64,000 nt of DNA, from assembly GCA_025351385.1 (NCBI GenBank), contig JANXWA010000013.1, forward strand, positions 49,752-113,751, written 5' to 3'. The position numbers and the translations under genes were made by a program. Below, one piece after another: positions 8,280 through 19,337 of the stretch (position 1 is its first letter; each line of letters begins with the position of its first letter). The notes under the pieces are model-generated. The model was not told the DNA's origin. It made no database searches and saw nothing but the letters and a program-made list of their open reading frames with translations. The DNA comes from Acidimicrobiales bacterium. GTDB taxonomy: Bacteria; Actinomycetota; Acidimicrobiia; Acidimicrobiales; RAAP-2.

Positions 8280-10538
8280 ATGACGTCACTGCAACGGTCC
8301 ACCACGTACGAAGACCTGTTGGAAGCCCCGCTGGAAGAACTGGCGAGCCTCGCCTTCGCCCGCGCTCGCCAAGCCCACGGATACGTCGTCACCTACTCGC
8401 CCAAAGTCTTCATCCCGCTTACGAAGCTCTGTCGCGACCGATGCGGCTACTGCACCTTTGCCCAAGCCCCCGCGCACGTCGAGTCGCCGTACATGAGCCT
8501 CGACGAGGTCATGGCCGTGGCGCAGGCCGGACGCGACGCCGGCTGCACCGAGGCCCTCTTCACCCTCGGTGAGCGGCCCGAGCTGCGCTACGACGAGGCG
8601 GCCCGTTGGCTCGCCGCACGCGGCTACCAGTCGACCGTCGACTACGTCGCCAACGCCGCCCAGATGGTCCTTGAGGGCACCGGGCTGTTGCCTCACGCCA
8701 ACGCCGGCGCCCTGTACGCCAACGAGTTGGCCCAGCTGCGCTCGGTGGCGGCCTCCCAGGGCATGATGCTCGAGTCACTGGCCGACCTGGCGGCTCACCG
8801 GCTTGCCCCCGACAAGGACCCCCAGCGGCGCCTCGACACTCTGCGCTTCGCCGGTGAACTGCGTATTCCCTTCACTACGGGCCTGCTCGTCGGCATCGGA
8901 GAAACCCGTCGCCAGCGCCTCGACACACTCGAGGCGATCGCGCGGCTCCACGAGGTGTTCGGCCACGTCCAAGAGGTCATCATCCAGAACTTCCTGCCCA
9001 AGCCTCGCACCGCCATGGCCAACGAACCGGCCGCGAGCGACGACGAGTTCCACTGGACGATCGCCGTGGCGCGACTGATCCTGCCCGATTCGGTGCACCT
9101 GCAGGCGCCGCCGAACTTGAGTGACGACCCGACGAGGCTGCTCACCCTCGGAATCGACGACTTCGGGGGGATCTCGCCGGTCACCGCCGACCACGTCAAC
9201 CCCGAGCGCGCGTGGCCGGCGGTCGAGGTGCTGGCCATGGAGTGCGACGACCGGGGCTTCAACCTGGTGCCCCGGCTCACGATCTACCCCGAATTTATCG
9301 CGACGGCCGGCTTCCTGGACGAGAAGGTCCGCCCCTACGTCCTGGCCCACGCCGACTCGTCGTTCCTCGCGCGCAACGACGTCTGGGCGCCGGGTACCGA
9401 CGTCACACCGCCGCCCGCGCCGACCTCGCGTTCGCTCACGAGCGAGGTCACGTCGCTGCTCGCGCGCTACCGGCCGGGCTACGAGTTCGACCGGACCGAG
9501 CTCGTCACGCTCTTCAACGCGCGCGGCGCGGACTTCAACGCCGTGGTCGAGCGCGCCGACGACGTGCGGCGCGCGCTCGTCGGCGAACCGGTCAGCTTCG
9601 TCATCAACCGCAACATCAACTACACGAATGTCTGCACCTTCAAGTGCCGATTCTGCGCCTTCTCCAAGGGCCCCCTGTCGCTCAATCTGCGCGGTGATCC
9701 CTACCTGCTGACCCTCGACGAGATCAGTGAGCGGGTCCGCGAGGCCGAGGCCAAGGGCGCGACCGAGGTCTGTCTGCAGGGCGGCATCCACCCGAAGTTC
9801 GACGGCGACTACTACATCGACGTCGTCGCCGCGGTGAGGGCCGGCTCGCCCACCATCCACATCCACGCCTTCAGCGCGCTCGAGGTCTTCGAGGGAGCAC
9901 GCCGCTCGGAACAGGATCTCGTGACGTACCTCACGCGTCTGAAGGACGCCGGTCTGAAGACGCTGCCGGGCACCGCCGCCGAGATTCTCGATGACGACGT
10001 TCGCGCGGTCCTCTGTCCCGACAAGATCAACTCCCAGCAGTGGCTCGACGTGCACCGCGCGGCTCACGGGGTCGGACTGCGCTCGAACATCACGATCATG
10101 TTCGGAGCCGTCGAGGGCGTGGACAGCTGGGCGACCCACCTGCTGCGCACGAGGGAGCTGCAACGAGAGACCGGCGGCTTCACCGAGTTCGTCCCGTTGC
10201 CCTTCGTGCACATGGCCACGCCGATCTTCCTCAAGGGGCGCTCGCGCCGGGGCCCGACCTTTCGCGAGGCGGTGCTGATGCACGCGGTGGCGCGACTGCA
10301 CTACGCCACGCTGATCGACAACATCCAGGTGAGCTGGGTGAAGATGGGCGTCGCGGGATCTCGTCGCATCCTCCAGGCCGGCGCCAACGACCTCGGCGGC
10401 ACCCTGATGGACGAGAACATCTCGCGCGCCGCCGGCGCCACGCACGGCCAGGAGATGGACGTCGAGAACCTGCGCGACCTGGTCGCCCCACTCGGTCGCC
10501 CGCTCCACCAGCGCAGCACCCTCTACCAGACGCTGTAG
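8280..10538 (+). CDS. fbiC: FO synthase, fused CofG-CofH type (F420 biosynthesis)
   Basis: Two radical SAM clusters: CRDRCGYCTF and CTFKCRFCAF; 752 aa; typical CofG/CofH segments. Confidence 0.96.
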   Translation: MTSLQRSTTYEDLLEAPLEELASLAFARARQAHGYVVTYSPKVFIPLTKLCRDRCGYCTFAQAPAHVESPYMSLDEVMAVAQAGRDAGCTEALFTLGERPELRYDEAARWLAARGYQSTVDYVANAAQMVLEGTGLLPHANAGALYANELAQLRSVAASQGMMLESLADLAAHRLAPDKDPQRRLDTLRFAGELRIPFTTGLLVGIGETRRQRLDTLEAIARLHEVFGHVQEVIIQNFLPKPRTAMANEPAASDDEFHWTIAVARLILPDSVHLQAPPNLSDDPTRLLTLGIDDFGGISPVTADHVNPERAWPAVEVLAMECDDRGFNLVPRLTIYPEFIATAGFLDEKVRPYVLAHADSSFLARNDVWAPGTDVTPPPAPTSRSLTSEVTSLLARYRPGYEFDRTELVTLFNARGADFNAVVERADDVRRALVGEPVSFVINRNINYTNVCTFKCRFCAFSKGPLSLNLRGDPYLLTLDEISERVREAEAKGATEVCLQGGIHPKFDGDYYIDVVAAVRAGSPTIHIHAFSALEVFEGARRSEQDLVTYLTRLKDAGLKTLPGTAAEILDDDVRAVLCPDKINSQQWLDVHRAAHGVGLRSNITIMFGAVEGVDSWATHLLRTRELQRETGGFTEFVPLPFVHMATPIFLKGRSRRGPTFREAVLMHAVARLHYATLIDNIQVSWVKMGVAGSRRILQAGANDLGGTLMDENISRAAGATHGQEMDVENLRDLVAPLGRPLHQRSTLYQTL

Positions 10539-10540
10539 CC

Positions 10541-11518
10541 ATGAGCGACCTGATCGAGGCGTTCCTGCGCGACATCGAGAGCGCGTCGGGCCAGTCACCC
10601 GAACGGCTCGAGGTCCTGCGATCATTGCTCACCAAGTTCGTGGAGCTCGCCACCTTCGACTCGGACCTCGACGACCTACGCGTCGCAGTGACGGCACTGA
10701 ACGAGCTGCTGGAGGCCTCCACGCTCTTCGCGCAGTGGCGCGGACACCCGAAGCTGGCGGTATTCGGCTCGGCGCGCACCAAATCCGACAACCCCCTGTT
10801 CGAGATGGCCCGCCAGCTCAGCGCCGAAATGGCGCAGCGTGGCTGGATGACGGTCTCGGGAGCCGGGCCGGGAATCATGGAGGCCTCGGCCAAGGGGGCC
10901 GGACGAGAACACACGCTGGGCGTCAACATCGAACTGCCCTTCGAGCAGTTCGCCAACCCCTTCATCGACGCCGAGACGATGCTCGTCGCGATGCAGTACT
11001 TCTTCACGCGAAAGGTCGCGATGACCCGGCCCTCCAACGCGTTCGCGATCTTCCCCGGAGGCCTCGGGACGATGGATGAGGCCTTCGAGGTGTTGACACT
11101 GCTGCACACCGGAAAGTCCACCCCGGCGCCCGTCGTTCTCGTGGACACCCCCGAGGGAAGCTTCTGGAGCCAGTGGATGGATTTCGTGGTGAACGCGATC
11201 GTCGCTGACGACTACATCGGGCCGCGCGACATGTGTCTGGTGCGCGTCTGCACGTCGATTCCCGAGGCCGTCGCGGAGATCGAGCACTTCTACTCCAACT
11301 ACGAGAGCTTCGCCGTCCAGGATCGCCGTGGCACGATCAAGGTCAAACGGGCTCCCACCGACGCGCAATTGGCGGCGCTCGCCTCGGAGGTTCCACGCTT
11401 CGCCGAAGGCCGTGGGTACGTTGTGGAAGACGACCACACGATCACGTTCAACTTCGACGGGCGCAACTACGTCAATCTTCGCCTGCTGATCGACCGGATC
11501 AACGGATGGGGCGGCTAG
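10541..11518 (+). CDS. LOG-family (Rossmann-fold nucleotide-binding) protein
   Basis: LAVFGSARTKSDNPLFEMARQL, GWMTVSGAGPGIMEAS, AIFPGGLGTMDEAFEVLTLLHTGK (PGGxGTxxE); ATG at 10541 follows the fbiC stop. Confidence 0.9.
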   Translation: MSDLIEAFLRDIESASGQSPERLEVLRSLLTKFVELATFDSDLDDLRVAVTALNELLEASTLFAQWRGHPKLAVFGSARTKSDNPLFEMARQLSAEMAQRGWMTVSGAGPGIMEASAKGAGREHTLGVNIELPFEQFANPFIDAETMLVAMQYFFTRKVAMTRPSNAFAIFPGGLGTMDEAFEVLTLLHTGKSTPAPVVLVDTPEGSFWSQWMDFVVNAIVADDYIGPRDMCLVRVCTSIPEAVAEIEHFYSNYESFAVQDRRGTIKVKRAPTDAQLAALASEVPRFAEGRGYVVEDDHTITFNFDGRNYVNLRLLIDRINGWGG

Positions 11519-11712
11519 TCCTCGGGCGCGCCGCGCAACAGGACCTCGGCCTTTTGCAGGCTGCGTCGGACCTTCGCCAGACGCCGCTCCATCTCCTTGG
11601 CCTCGTCGGCGCCGTCGGCGCGCAACTGGGCCCGCACCGTCTCGAAGATCGCGTCGGCCACGCGGCCCTCGAGGTTTGAGACCTCGTTGGCGAGGTCGGT
11701 GAGCGACTCCAC
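11515..11712 (-). CDS. Small predicted coiled-coil protein
   Basis: [68 protein letters not shown] start overlaps the stop of the acyl-CoA ligase by 1 nt. Confidence 0.6.
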   Translation of the reverse strand: MESLTDLANEVSNLEGRVADAIFETVRAQLRADGADEAKEMERRLAKVRRSLQKAEVLLRGAPED

Positions 11713-13328
11713 TACTCGAGCACCACGACGTCGAGGGCTCCGTCGGCGTACTGGGCGCGCAGCACCTTCTTGTCGAACTTGCCGACGCTGGTCTTGGGCA
11801 CGGCCTCGATGAAGCACCAGCGCTCGGGTAGCCACCACTTGGCCACCCGCGGTGCGAGGAAGTCGCGCAGCTCCTCGGCGCTCGCCGACGCGCCGGGGCG
11901 CAGCACCACGCAGCACAGCGGCCGTTCCTGCCAGCGGTCGTCGGGCACCGCAATGACGGCGGCCTCGAAGACCGCTGGGTGGGCCATCACCGTCACCTCG
12001 AGCTCCACCGAGCTGATCCACTCACCCCCGGACTTGATGACGTCCTTGGTCCGGTCGCTGATCACCATGAAGCCCTCGCCGTCGAGGGTGCCGATGTCGC
12101 CGGTGCGCAGCCATCCGTCGCGGAACTTCTCGGGCTCGTCGACGCCGAAGTACGAGGCGGTGATCCACGGACCGCGGATCTCGAACTCCCCCACCGTCTT
12201 GCCGTCGCGCGGCAGGACGGTGCCGTCCTCGGCGGTGACGCGGACCTCGACGCCCGCCACGACCCGACCGGCCTTCACCCGGTAGTCGATCTCGTGGTCC
12301 TCGGGCGTGCCCGCCGGCGGGATCGAGACGGCGGCGAGGGGGCTCGTCTCGGTCATCCCCCAGCCCTGGATCAGGTGGATCCCGTACCGATCGCGGAACG
12401 CCTCGATCATGACCCGCGGCACGGCCGAGCCGCCGGCGAGAACGCCGCGCAGGCTCGAGAAGTCGGCCTCGGGATTGTTCTCGGCGACGCGCAGCACGTC
12501 GTTCCAAATGGTCGGGACGCCGAGCGAGATCGTCGGGCGCAACTCGCGGATCATCTTCACGATCGGCTCGCCCTGGAGGAACATCTGGGGCATGATCAGC
12601 TCAGTGCCCGCGAGGAATGCGGTGAAGGCGGCCCCCCAGGCGTTGACGTGGAACATCGGCACGATGAGCAGGCAGCGGTCCCGCTCGCACAGCCCGATTG
12701 AGTTCGCAGTCGTCGAGGCCATGGAGTGCAGCCAGGTCGAGCGGTGTGAGTAGACGACGCCCTTGGGGTTGCCGGTCGTGCCCGACGTGTAGCACATGAT
12801 GGCCGCGGAACGCTCGTCCAGCACCGGCCACTCGAAGCCGGGGCGCTGCGCGGTGAGGAACTCCTCGTAGTCGATGGTCTCGCCGAGGGCGCCGCTCTCG
12901 TCGTGCCCGTGGACGATGATGTGGCGCACCGAGGGGATCTGGTCGCGGACCTTGGCGAGCAGGGGCACGAGCGAACTGTCCACGATGATGACCTGGTCCT
13001 CGGCGTGGTTGATGATGTAGGCCAACTGCTCGGGGAAGAGACGGATGTTGAGCGTGTGCAGCACGGCCCCCATGCAGGGAACGGCGATGTAGGCCTCCAT
13101 GTGCGCCTGGTTGTTCCACATGAACGTGGCGACCCTATCGCCCGGCGCCACCCCGAGGTCGATGAGGGCGGCGGCGAGCTGTTCAGCCCGCTTGGACACC
13201 TGGAAGAACGTGGCCTCCTCGACGCCCTCGGGCGTGACGGTGAAGATCTTCTTGTCGGCGTAGATGAACTCACCGTGTCGGATGATGCCACTGATGAGCA
13301 GTGGGGCGTCCTGCATCGTGCTCTGCAC
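11712..13328 (-). CDS. Long/medium-chain acyl-CoA ligase (AMP-binding)
   Basis: [61 protein letters not shown]. Confidence 0.93.
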   Translation of the reverse strand: MQSTMQDAPLLISGIIRHGEFIYADKKIFTVTPEGVEEATFFQVSKRAEQLAAALIDLGVAPGDRVATFMWNNQAHMEAYIAVPCMGAVLHTLNIRLFPEQLAYIINHAEDQVIIVDSSLVPLLAKVRDQIPSVRHIIVHGHDESGALGETIDYEEFLTAQRPGFEWPVLDERSAAIMCYTSGTTGNPKGVVYSHRSTWLHSMASTTANSIGLCERDRCLLIVPMFHVNAWGAAFTAFLAGTELIMPQMFLQGEPIVKMIRELRPTISLGVPTIWNDVLRVAENNPEADFSSLRGVLAGGSAVPRVMIEAFRDRYGIHLIQGWGMTETSPLAAVSIPPAGTPEDHEIDYRVKAGRVVAGVEVRVTAEDGTVLPRDGKTVGEFEIRGPWITASYFGVDEPEKFRDGWLRTGDIGTLDGEGFMVISDRTKDVIKSGGEWISSVELEVTVMAHPAVFEAAVIAVPDDRWQERPLCCVVLRPGASASAEELRDFLAPRVAKWWLPERWCFIEAVPKTSVGKFDKKVLRAQYADGALDVVVLE

Positions 13329-13391
13329 AGTTCCTCCTCGACGACAACCGTTGGGTCGATGCTACAAACTCCCGGCACGTGGACCCGGGCA

Positions 13392-14816
13392 TCACCACGA
13401 GAGGCTGTAGGGCTCCAGGGGGGCCGGCAGGGCCGTGGCCCCGCTGAGGTGGAGGTCGATGGCGGCGGCGGCGCTGCGCCCCTCGGCAATGGCCCAGACG
13501 ATGAGGCTCTGGCCCCGCACGGCGTCGCCGCACGCGAAGACCGGCACCTCGCCAGGTACGCCAAGACGCCAATCCGACCCGACCGCGAGGGTGTCGCGGG
13601 CCGTGACGAAGGGCGCCACCGCGAGGTCGAGACGCTCGAGCTCGGGTCCGACGAAGCCGGCCGCGATGAGGACGAGGTCGGTCGCCACGGTGAGCGTCTC
13701 GCCCGTGACGTGGTCGCGCACTTCGATCGCCTCGAGAGCGTCGTGCCCACGGAACTCCAACGTCTCGGTGGAGAAGAGCCGTTCGCCGCCCTCGGCGTGC
13801 GCCGGGCTCGTCTTGAATAGCCTCGCCATCGTCGGCCACGGCTGGTCGGCGGGACGCTCGTCGGGCGGACGGTCCAGAATCTCGATCTGGGTGACCGAAG
13901 CGGCCCCCTGGCGGTGAGCGGTGCCGAGGCAGTCAGCGCCGGTGTCGCCTCCACCCAGTATCACGACGCGCTTGCCCCTCGCGTCGATAGGCGACAACCG
14001 GTCGTCGCGCACGGCGCGGTTCGCCGCCTCGAGGTAGGTCATCGCCACGTGCACACCCGGGAGGTCGGCTCCCGGGACCGGGATCATGCGCGGCCTCGTC
14101 GAGCCAATGGCCAGCAGTACTGCGTCGTAGTTGCGCTGCAGGTCGGCGATCGGCGTCCCACCGGTCCCGACCGTGACATTCGGATGGAACTTGATACCCG
14201 AGGCGACCATGACGGCGAGGCGCCGGTCGAGCACGGCCTTCTCGAGCTTGAACTCCGGGATCCCGTAGCGCAGCAGGCCGCCGATGGCGTCGCTTCGCTC
14301 GTAGACGCTGACGGCGTGACCGACGCTTCGCAACTGGGCCGCAGCGGCCAGGCCGGCCGGCCCCGACCCCACGACGGCGACCCGTCGCCCCGTCTCGGAA
14401 GCGCTCGCACGGGCCACGTCGAAGCCGCGGGCGAAGGCGTGCTCGACGACCTCGTACTCGATCCTCTCGATCGAGACCGGATCGGCCCCGATACCGAGCA
14501 CGCACGCCGATTCGCACGGCGCGGGGCAGAGACGGCCGGTGAACTCGGGGAAGTTGTTCGTGGCGAAGAGCTGGTCGGCCGCCTCGCGCCATCGTTGCCG
14601 GTAGACGCGGTCGTTGAAGGCCGGAATGCGGTTGCCGAGTGGGCAGCCCTGCATGCAGAAGGGGATGCCGCAGTCCATACATCGCGCCCCTTGCACCGCG
14701 ACGTCCTCGTCCGCCTGGGGCTCGTAGACCTCGCGCCAATCGCGCAGGCGCACCTCCACGGGCCGATAGCTCGGTCCCCGACGGGGGAACTCGAGGAATC
14801 CGGTGGGCTTACCCAT
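13392..14816 (-). CDS. gltD: Glutamate synthase small subunit
   Basis: CMDCGIPFCMQGCPLGNRIPAFNDRVY, VAVVGSGPAGLAAAAQL, VVILGGGDTGADCLGTAHRQGAASV. Confidence 0.95.
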   Translation of the reverse strand: MGKPTGFLEFPRRGPSYRPVEVRLRDWREVYEPQADEDVAVQGARCMDCGIPFCMQGCPLGNRIPAFNDRVYRQRWREAADQLFATNNFPEFTGRLCPAPCESACVLGIGADPVSIERIEYEVVEHAFARGFDVARASASETGRRVAVVGSGPAGLAAAAQLRSVGHAVSVYERSDAIGGLLRYGIPEFKLEKAVLDRRLAVMVASGIKFHPNVTVGTGGTPIADLQRNYDAVLLAIGSTRPRMIPVPGADLPGVHVAMTYLEAANRAVRDDRLSPIDARGKRVVILGGGDTGADCLGTAHRQGAASVTQIEILDRPPDERPADQPWPTMARLFKTSPAHAEGGERLFSTETLEFRGHDALEAIEVRDHVTGETLTVATDLVLIAAGFVGPELERLDLAVAPFVTARDTLAVGSDWRLGVPGEVPVFACGDAVRGQSLIVWAIAEGRSAAAAIDLHLSGATALPAPLEPYSLSW

Positions 14817-17800
14817 TGCGCAGCTCGTCGCGGATCCGCTGGTACTCGGAGGTCTCGATCCGCACGAAGCTCATCCGCTCCTCGCGCCAGCCGTCGAGGA
14901 TCGCGCCGGCCCGCACCGAAGCGGTCTCGTCGCGGAAGCGACCCAACAGTGCGAAGAGCCGCTCGTCGTCCTCGAACTCGAGGGGGTCGATCTCGTAGAC
15001 CCCGGCGCTCAGGTGATCGTGGACGCGCTGTTCGGGGTCGTACAGGTAGAGCGTGCCGCCCGACATCCCGGCGGCCAGATTGCGTCCGACGTCGCCGAGG
15101 ATCACGACGACGCCGCCGGTCATGTACTCGCACGCGTGGTCGCCAGTGCCCTCGACGACGATCGTGGCGCCCGAGTTGCGCACCGCGCAGCGCTCCCCCA
15201 CCACGCCGCTGACGAAAATCTCGCCACTCGTCGCCCCGTAGCCGATCACGTTGCCGGCGATGATGTTCTGGTCACTCGCGAACGTAGATCGCGGCGACGG
15301 CCTGATGACGATTCGTCCGCCCGAGAGGCCCTTGCCCGCGTAGTCGTTGGCGTCACCAATGAGGCGCACCGTCAGGCCGCTCGGCATGAAGGCGCCCAAG
15401 CTCTGTCCCGAGGAGCCCTCGAAGTCGAGCTGGATGTGATCGTTCGCCAGCTCCGTCGGTCCAAGGGCCCGCGTGATGGCGCTGCCCGTGAGAGTGCCGA
15501 CCGCGCGATTGACGTTGCGAATGGCCATCGACAGCCGCAGCGGCGTGCCTGTGGTCGCGGCGTTCAGTGCCTCGCTCAAGAACGTCCAGTCGAGGGCACC
15601 GTCGAGGCCGTGCTCCTGTTTGACGCTCTGGCGCCGTTGGTCGGGCTCGGTCGTCACCAGCAGCGCCCCGAGATCAAGGTCACTGAAGGCGTCGCTCACG
15701 CAATCGAGCGAGATCCTCGAGGTGTCGCCGATGACCTCATCGAGCGTGCGAGCGCCGAGCATGGCCAGGTACTCGCGCACCTCCTCGGCGATGAAGTGGA
15801 AGAAGTTCTCGACGAACTCGGGCTGGCCGGTGAATCGCTCACGAAGCTTGGGATTCTGGGTGGCGATGCCGACGGGGCAGGTGTCGAGGTGACAGACCCG
15901 CATCATCACACAGCCCGACACGACGAGCGGTGCCGTCGCGAAACCGAACTCCTCGGCCCCGAGCAGCGCGGCGATGACCACGTCGCGTCCGGTCTTCAAC
16001 TGGCCGTCGACCTGGACGACGACGCGACTGCGCAACCCGTTGGCGGCGAGCGTCTGGTGGGTCTCGGACAGGCCGAGCTCCCAGGGAGTGCCGGCGTGCT
16101 TGAGCGAGGTGAGCGGCGCGGCGCCCGTACCGCCGTCGTGGCCCGAGATGAGGATCACGTCGGCGTGGGCCTTGGCGACTCCGGCCGCGATGGTCCCAAC
16201 TCCCTGCTCACTCACGAGCTTCACGTGGATGCGCGCCTGGTCGTTGGCGTTCTTCAAGTCGTAGATCAGCTGGGCCAGGTCCTCGATGGAGTAGATGTCA
16301 TGGTGGGGAGGCGGTGAGATGAGCCCGACCCCCGGGGTGGAGTGGCGGGTCCGCGCAATCCACGGGTAGACCTTCGAGCCCGGAAGTTGGCCTCCCTCAC
16401 CGGGCTTGGCGCCCTGGGCCATCTTGATCTGCAGGTCGTCAGCGTTGACGAGGTAGCGGCTCGTCACCCCGAACCGTCCCGAGGCGACTTGCTTGATGGC
16501 CGAGCGGCGATTGTGCTGGGGATCCGAAGTGTCGAAGCGGTCCTCGTCTTCGCCGCCCTCACCGGTGTTGGACTTGGCCCCCATGCGGTTCATGGCGACG
16601 GCGAGCGTGCTGTGGGCCTCTTCGGAGATCGAGCCGTAGGACATCGCGCCGGTGCTGAAGCGCTTGATGATCGACGACGCGCTCTCCACCTCGTCGATCG
16701 AAATCGGATGGGCGCCCGGGACGAGGCGCATCAACCCACGCAGCGTCGACCTCTCCACCGTCTGGTCGTCGACCAACTTCGTGTACTGCTTGAAGATGTC
16801 GTAGCGCTTCTCGCGCGTGGCGTGCTGGAGCTTCTGGACGGTGCGGGGGTTGAACAGGTGGATCTCACCGTCGCGGCGCCACTGGTACTCGCCACGGTTG
16901 GAGAGCTCCACCGGTTCGCCGGCCGGGAGTTCGTAGGCCCCGGCGTGCAGTGCGAGGACGCTGCGCGCCAGGTGCTCGAGGGTCACTCCACCGATGCGCG
17001 ACCGGAACCCCGGAAAGTACCTCGCGAGCACCTCGTCAGAGATGCCCACGGCCTCGAAGAGCTGGGAGCCGACGTAGCTGGCGACCGTGCTGACGCCCAT
17101 CTTCGACATCGTCTTGACGATGCCCTTGTTGAGGGCCTTGCCGTACTGGTAGCGCGCCTCGAGGGCGCTCAACTCGTCGAGCTCTCCCTCCTCGACCAGG
17201 GCATCGATTGACTCGTAGGCGAGATACGGACAGACCGCCGAGGCCCCGAAGCCAAGCAGGAGCGCCACGTGGTGGACCTCACGGACGTCACCGGCCTCCA
17301 TGATGAGTGCCGCGCTGGTGCGCAGGTGCTCGTCGACCAGGCGGTGGTGCACCGCCGACGCGAGCAACAGGCTCGGAATGGCCGCCTGAGCGGCCGAGGT
17401 GTTGCGATCCGAAAGGATCACGATATTCGCCCCGCCGCGCACGAGGTCGACGACCTCGTCGGTGAGCCGGTCGACTGCCTCTCCGAGCCGCTCCCCGGGC
17501 GTCCCGGGGCCGTTCGCGGCGAAGAGTCCCTCGACGACGATCGTCGTGAAGTCGTCCATCCGGTCGAACTCGTCGATGTAGCGGATCTTCGCGAGCTCCT
17601 CGACCGAGAGCACCGGTGACGGCAGCACGATCTGGTGGCAGTGGCGCGCCGTCTGGGTGAGCAGGTTCTCCTCGCCGCCGATCGCGACTCGAGTCGACGT
17701 CACGAGCTCCTCGCGGATGGCGTCGAGCGGCGGGTTCGTGACCTGAGCGAAGAGCTGGGTGAAGAAATCGAAGAGTGGTCGGGGGAACGTCGAGAGGACC

Positions 17801-19257
17801 GGCAGCGCCGTGTCCGAGCCCATGGAGCCGATCGGCTCCTCGCCGACCTGGGCCATGTGGCGCACGATAAGGCGGAGGTCCTCCTCGGAGTAACCGAAAT
17901 TCCGCTGGAGTCGCACGATCGACGCGTGGCTCGGGGTGAGCATGGTGGGTGCCTCGATCTCGTCGAGGGACACCTGCTGGTCGGCCAGCCACTCGCCGTA
18001 GGGAGCCTTTCGCGCCAGGTCCCCCTTCAGCTCCTCGTCGTCGATGATGCGGCCCTGTTCGACGTCCACGAGGAACACCCGGCCGGGCTGGAGCCGGCCC
18101 TTGCGCTCGATGTTGGCGGGGTCGACGGGCAGGACCCCGACCTCACTGGCGAAGATGACCCGTTGGTCCTTCGTGACCCAGTAGCGCGCCGGACGTAGCC
18201 CGTTGCGGTCGAGGACGGCGCCAACCACCTTGCCGTCGCAGAAGGTCACCGACGCCGGTCCGTCCCACGGCTCCATCAGGCCCGCGTGGTAACGGTAGAA
18301 GTCGCGGCGCGAGCTGCTCATGAACGTCGAACGCTCCCAGGCCTCGGGGATCATCATGAGAATTGCGTGCGGCAGCGTCCGTCCCGACTGGACCAACAGC
18401 TCCACGACCTCGTCGAAGCTCGCCGAGTCGCTCATGTCCGCGGTGATGATGGGGGTCAGTTCGTCGATCGGCAGCGGCAGCACGCCGCTCTTCAACGTGG
18501 TTTCGCGCGCCGTCATCCAGTTGCGGTTCCCTCGCACCGTGTTGATCTCGCCGTTGTGGGCGATGTACCGGAAGGGCTGGGCCAGGTCCCAGCGGGGCAG
18601 CACGTTGGTGGAGAAGCGGCTGTGTACGACGGCGATCGCCGAGGTCAGCCGCTCGTCGCGCAGATCGTCGAAGTACAAGCGAAGCTGAGGCGCCGTCAGC
18701 ATTCCCTTGTAGATCAGGACGTTCGGCGAACACGACGAGGCGTAGACGGCGATCGAGTGCTCGACCACCTTGCGCGCGCAGTAGAGCGCCCGTTCCAGGT
18801 CCACCTGCGGGCCGTTGGGATCCACGATGATGAGCTGTTGTACGAAGTGCGGTTCCGAGGCGGCCGACGTGGGGCCGAGCAGAGTCGAGTCGACGGGAAC
18901 GTGGCGCCAGCCCGCCGAGACCAGGCCGACTCGGCAAAGGACCTGTTCGATGGTCGCCCGCACGACGGCGACGTCCAGGGACGTCGGGATCATCCAATGC
19001 GCCACGCCGTAACGGCCCCGCTCGGGGACCGGACCCTCGAAGACCTCTCGAATGAAAGTGTCGGGCATTTGGATCAGCACGCCGGCGCCGTCACCCGAGT
19101 CGACGTCCGCTCCCGTCGCCCCGCGATGCTCGAGGTTCTCGAGAATCGTGAGGGCGTCCACGACCGTGACGAAGGTCGGCCGGCCGGTCAGGTCGGCGAC
19201 CATCCCCACGCCGCATGCGTCGTGCTCGAAGGTGGGGTCGTAGAGGGTTCTCGTCAT
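14809..19257 (-). CDS. gltB: Glutamate synthase large subunit
   Basis: MTRTLYDPTFEHDACGVGMVADLTGRPTF (Ntn Cys), KPGEGGQLPGSKVYPWIARTRHSTPGVGLISPPPHHDIYSIEDL, CHLDTCPVGIATQNPKLRERF. Confidence 0.97.
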   Translation of the reverse strand: MTRTLYDPTFEHDACGVGMVADLTGRPTFVTVVDALTILENLEHRGATGADVDSGDGAGVLIQMPDTFIREVFEGPVPERGRYGVAHWMIPTSLDVAVVRATIEQVLCRVGLVSAGWRHVPVDSTLLGPTSAASEPHFVQQLIIVDPNGPQVDLERALYCARKVVEHSIAVYASSCSPNVLIYKGMLTAPQLRLYFDDLRDERLTSAIAVVHSRFSTNVLPRWDLAQPFRYIAHNGEINTVRGNRNWMTARETTLKSGVLPLPIDELTPIITADMSDSASFDEVVELLVQSGRTLPHAILMMIPEAWERSTFMSSSRRDFYRYHAGLMEPWDGPASVTFCDGKVVGAVLDRNGLRPARYWVTKDQRVIFASEVGVLPVDPANIERKGRLQPGRVFLVDVEQGRIIDDEELKGDLARKAPYGEWLADQQVSLDEIEAPTMLTPSHASIVRLQRNFGYSEEDLRLIVRHMAQVGEEPIGSMGSDTALPVLSTFPRPLFDFFTQLFAQVTNPPLDAIREELVTSTRVAIGGEENLLTQTARHCHQIVLPSPVLSVEELAKIRYIDEFDRMDDFTTIVVEGLFAANGPGTPGERLGEAVDRLTDEVVDLVRGGANIVILSDRNTSAAQAAIPSLLLASAVHHRLVDEHLRTSAALIMEAGDVREVHHVALLLGFGASAVCPYLAYESIDALVEEGELDELSALEARYQYGKALNKGIVKTMSKMGVSTVASYVGSQLFEAVGISDEVLARYFPGFRSRIGGVTLEHLARSVLALHAGAYELPAGEPVELSNRGEYQWRRDGEIHLFNPRTVQKLQHATREKRYDIFKQYTKLVDDQTVERSTLRGLMRLVPGAHPISIDEVESASSIIKRFSTGAMSYGSISEEAHSTLAVAMNRMGAKSNTGEGGEDEDRFDTSDPQHNRRSAIKQVASGRFGVTSRYLVNADDLQIKMAQGAKPGEGGQLPGSKVYPWIARTRHSTPGVGLISPPPHHDIYSIEDLAQLIYDLKNANDQARIHVKLVSEQGVGTIAAGVAKAHADVILISGHDGGTGAAPLTSLKHAGTPWELGLSETHQTLAANGLRSRVVVQVDGQLKTGRDVVIAALLGAEEFGFATAPLVVSGCVMMRVCHLDTCPVGIATQNPKLRERFTGQPEFVENFFHFIAEEVREYLAMLGARTLDEVIGDTSRISLDCVSDAFSDLDLGALLVTTEPDQRRQSVKQEHGLDGALDWTFLSEALNAATTGTPLRLSMAIRNVNRAVGTLTGSAITRALGPTELANDHIQLDFEGSSGQSLGAFMPSGLTVRLIGDANDYAGKGLSGGRIVIRPSPRSTFASDQNIIAGNVIGYGATSGEIFVSGVVGERCAVRNSGATIVVEGTGDHACEYMTGGVVVILGDVGRNLAAGMSGGTLYLYDPEQRVHDHLSAGVYEIDPLEFEDDERLFALLGRFRDETASVRAGAILDGWREERMSFVRIETSEYQRIRDELRNG

Positions 19258-19337
19258 AGCGTTTCCTAACGGGGCAACGCTGACCCGCCACAATCATAAC
19301 GAAAATCGAGGCGCGCTCTGCGACCTACGCTGGACGG

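Noticed and set aside
8775-10625. 616-aa minus-strand ORF
   Set aside because: Shadow ORF opposite fbiC, whose two radical SAM motifs are clear
10040-11518. Long 492-aa form of the LOG ORF
   Set aside because: The N-terminal part is out-of-frame fbiC sequence; ATG at 10541 is right after the fbiC stop
14803-16317. 504-aa plus-strand ORF
   Set aside because: Antisense to gltB; no recognisable motifs
19258-19337. TPP riboswitch upstream of thiO
   Set aside because: Only about 80 bp between gltB and thiO and no thi-box core found
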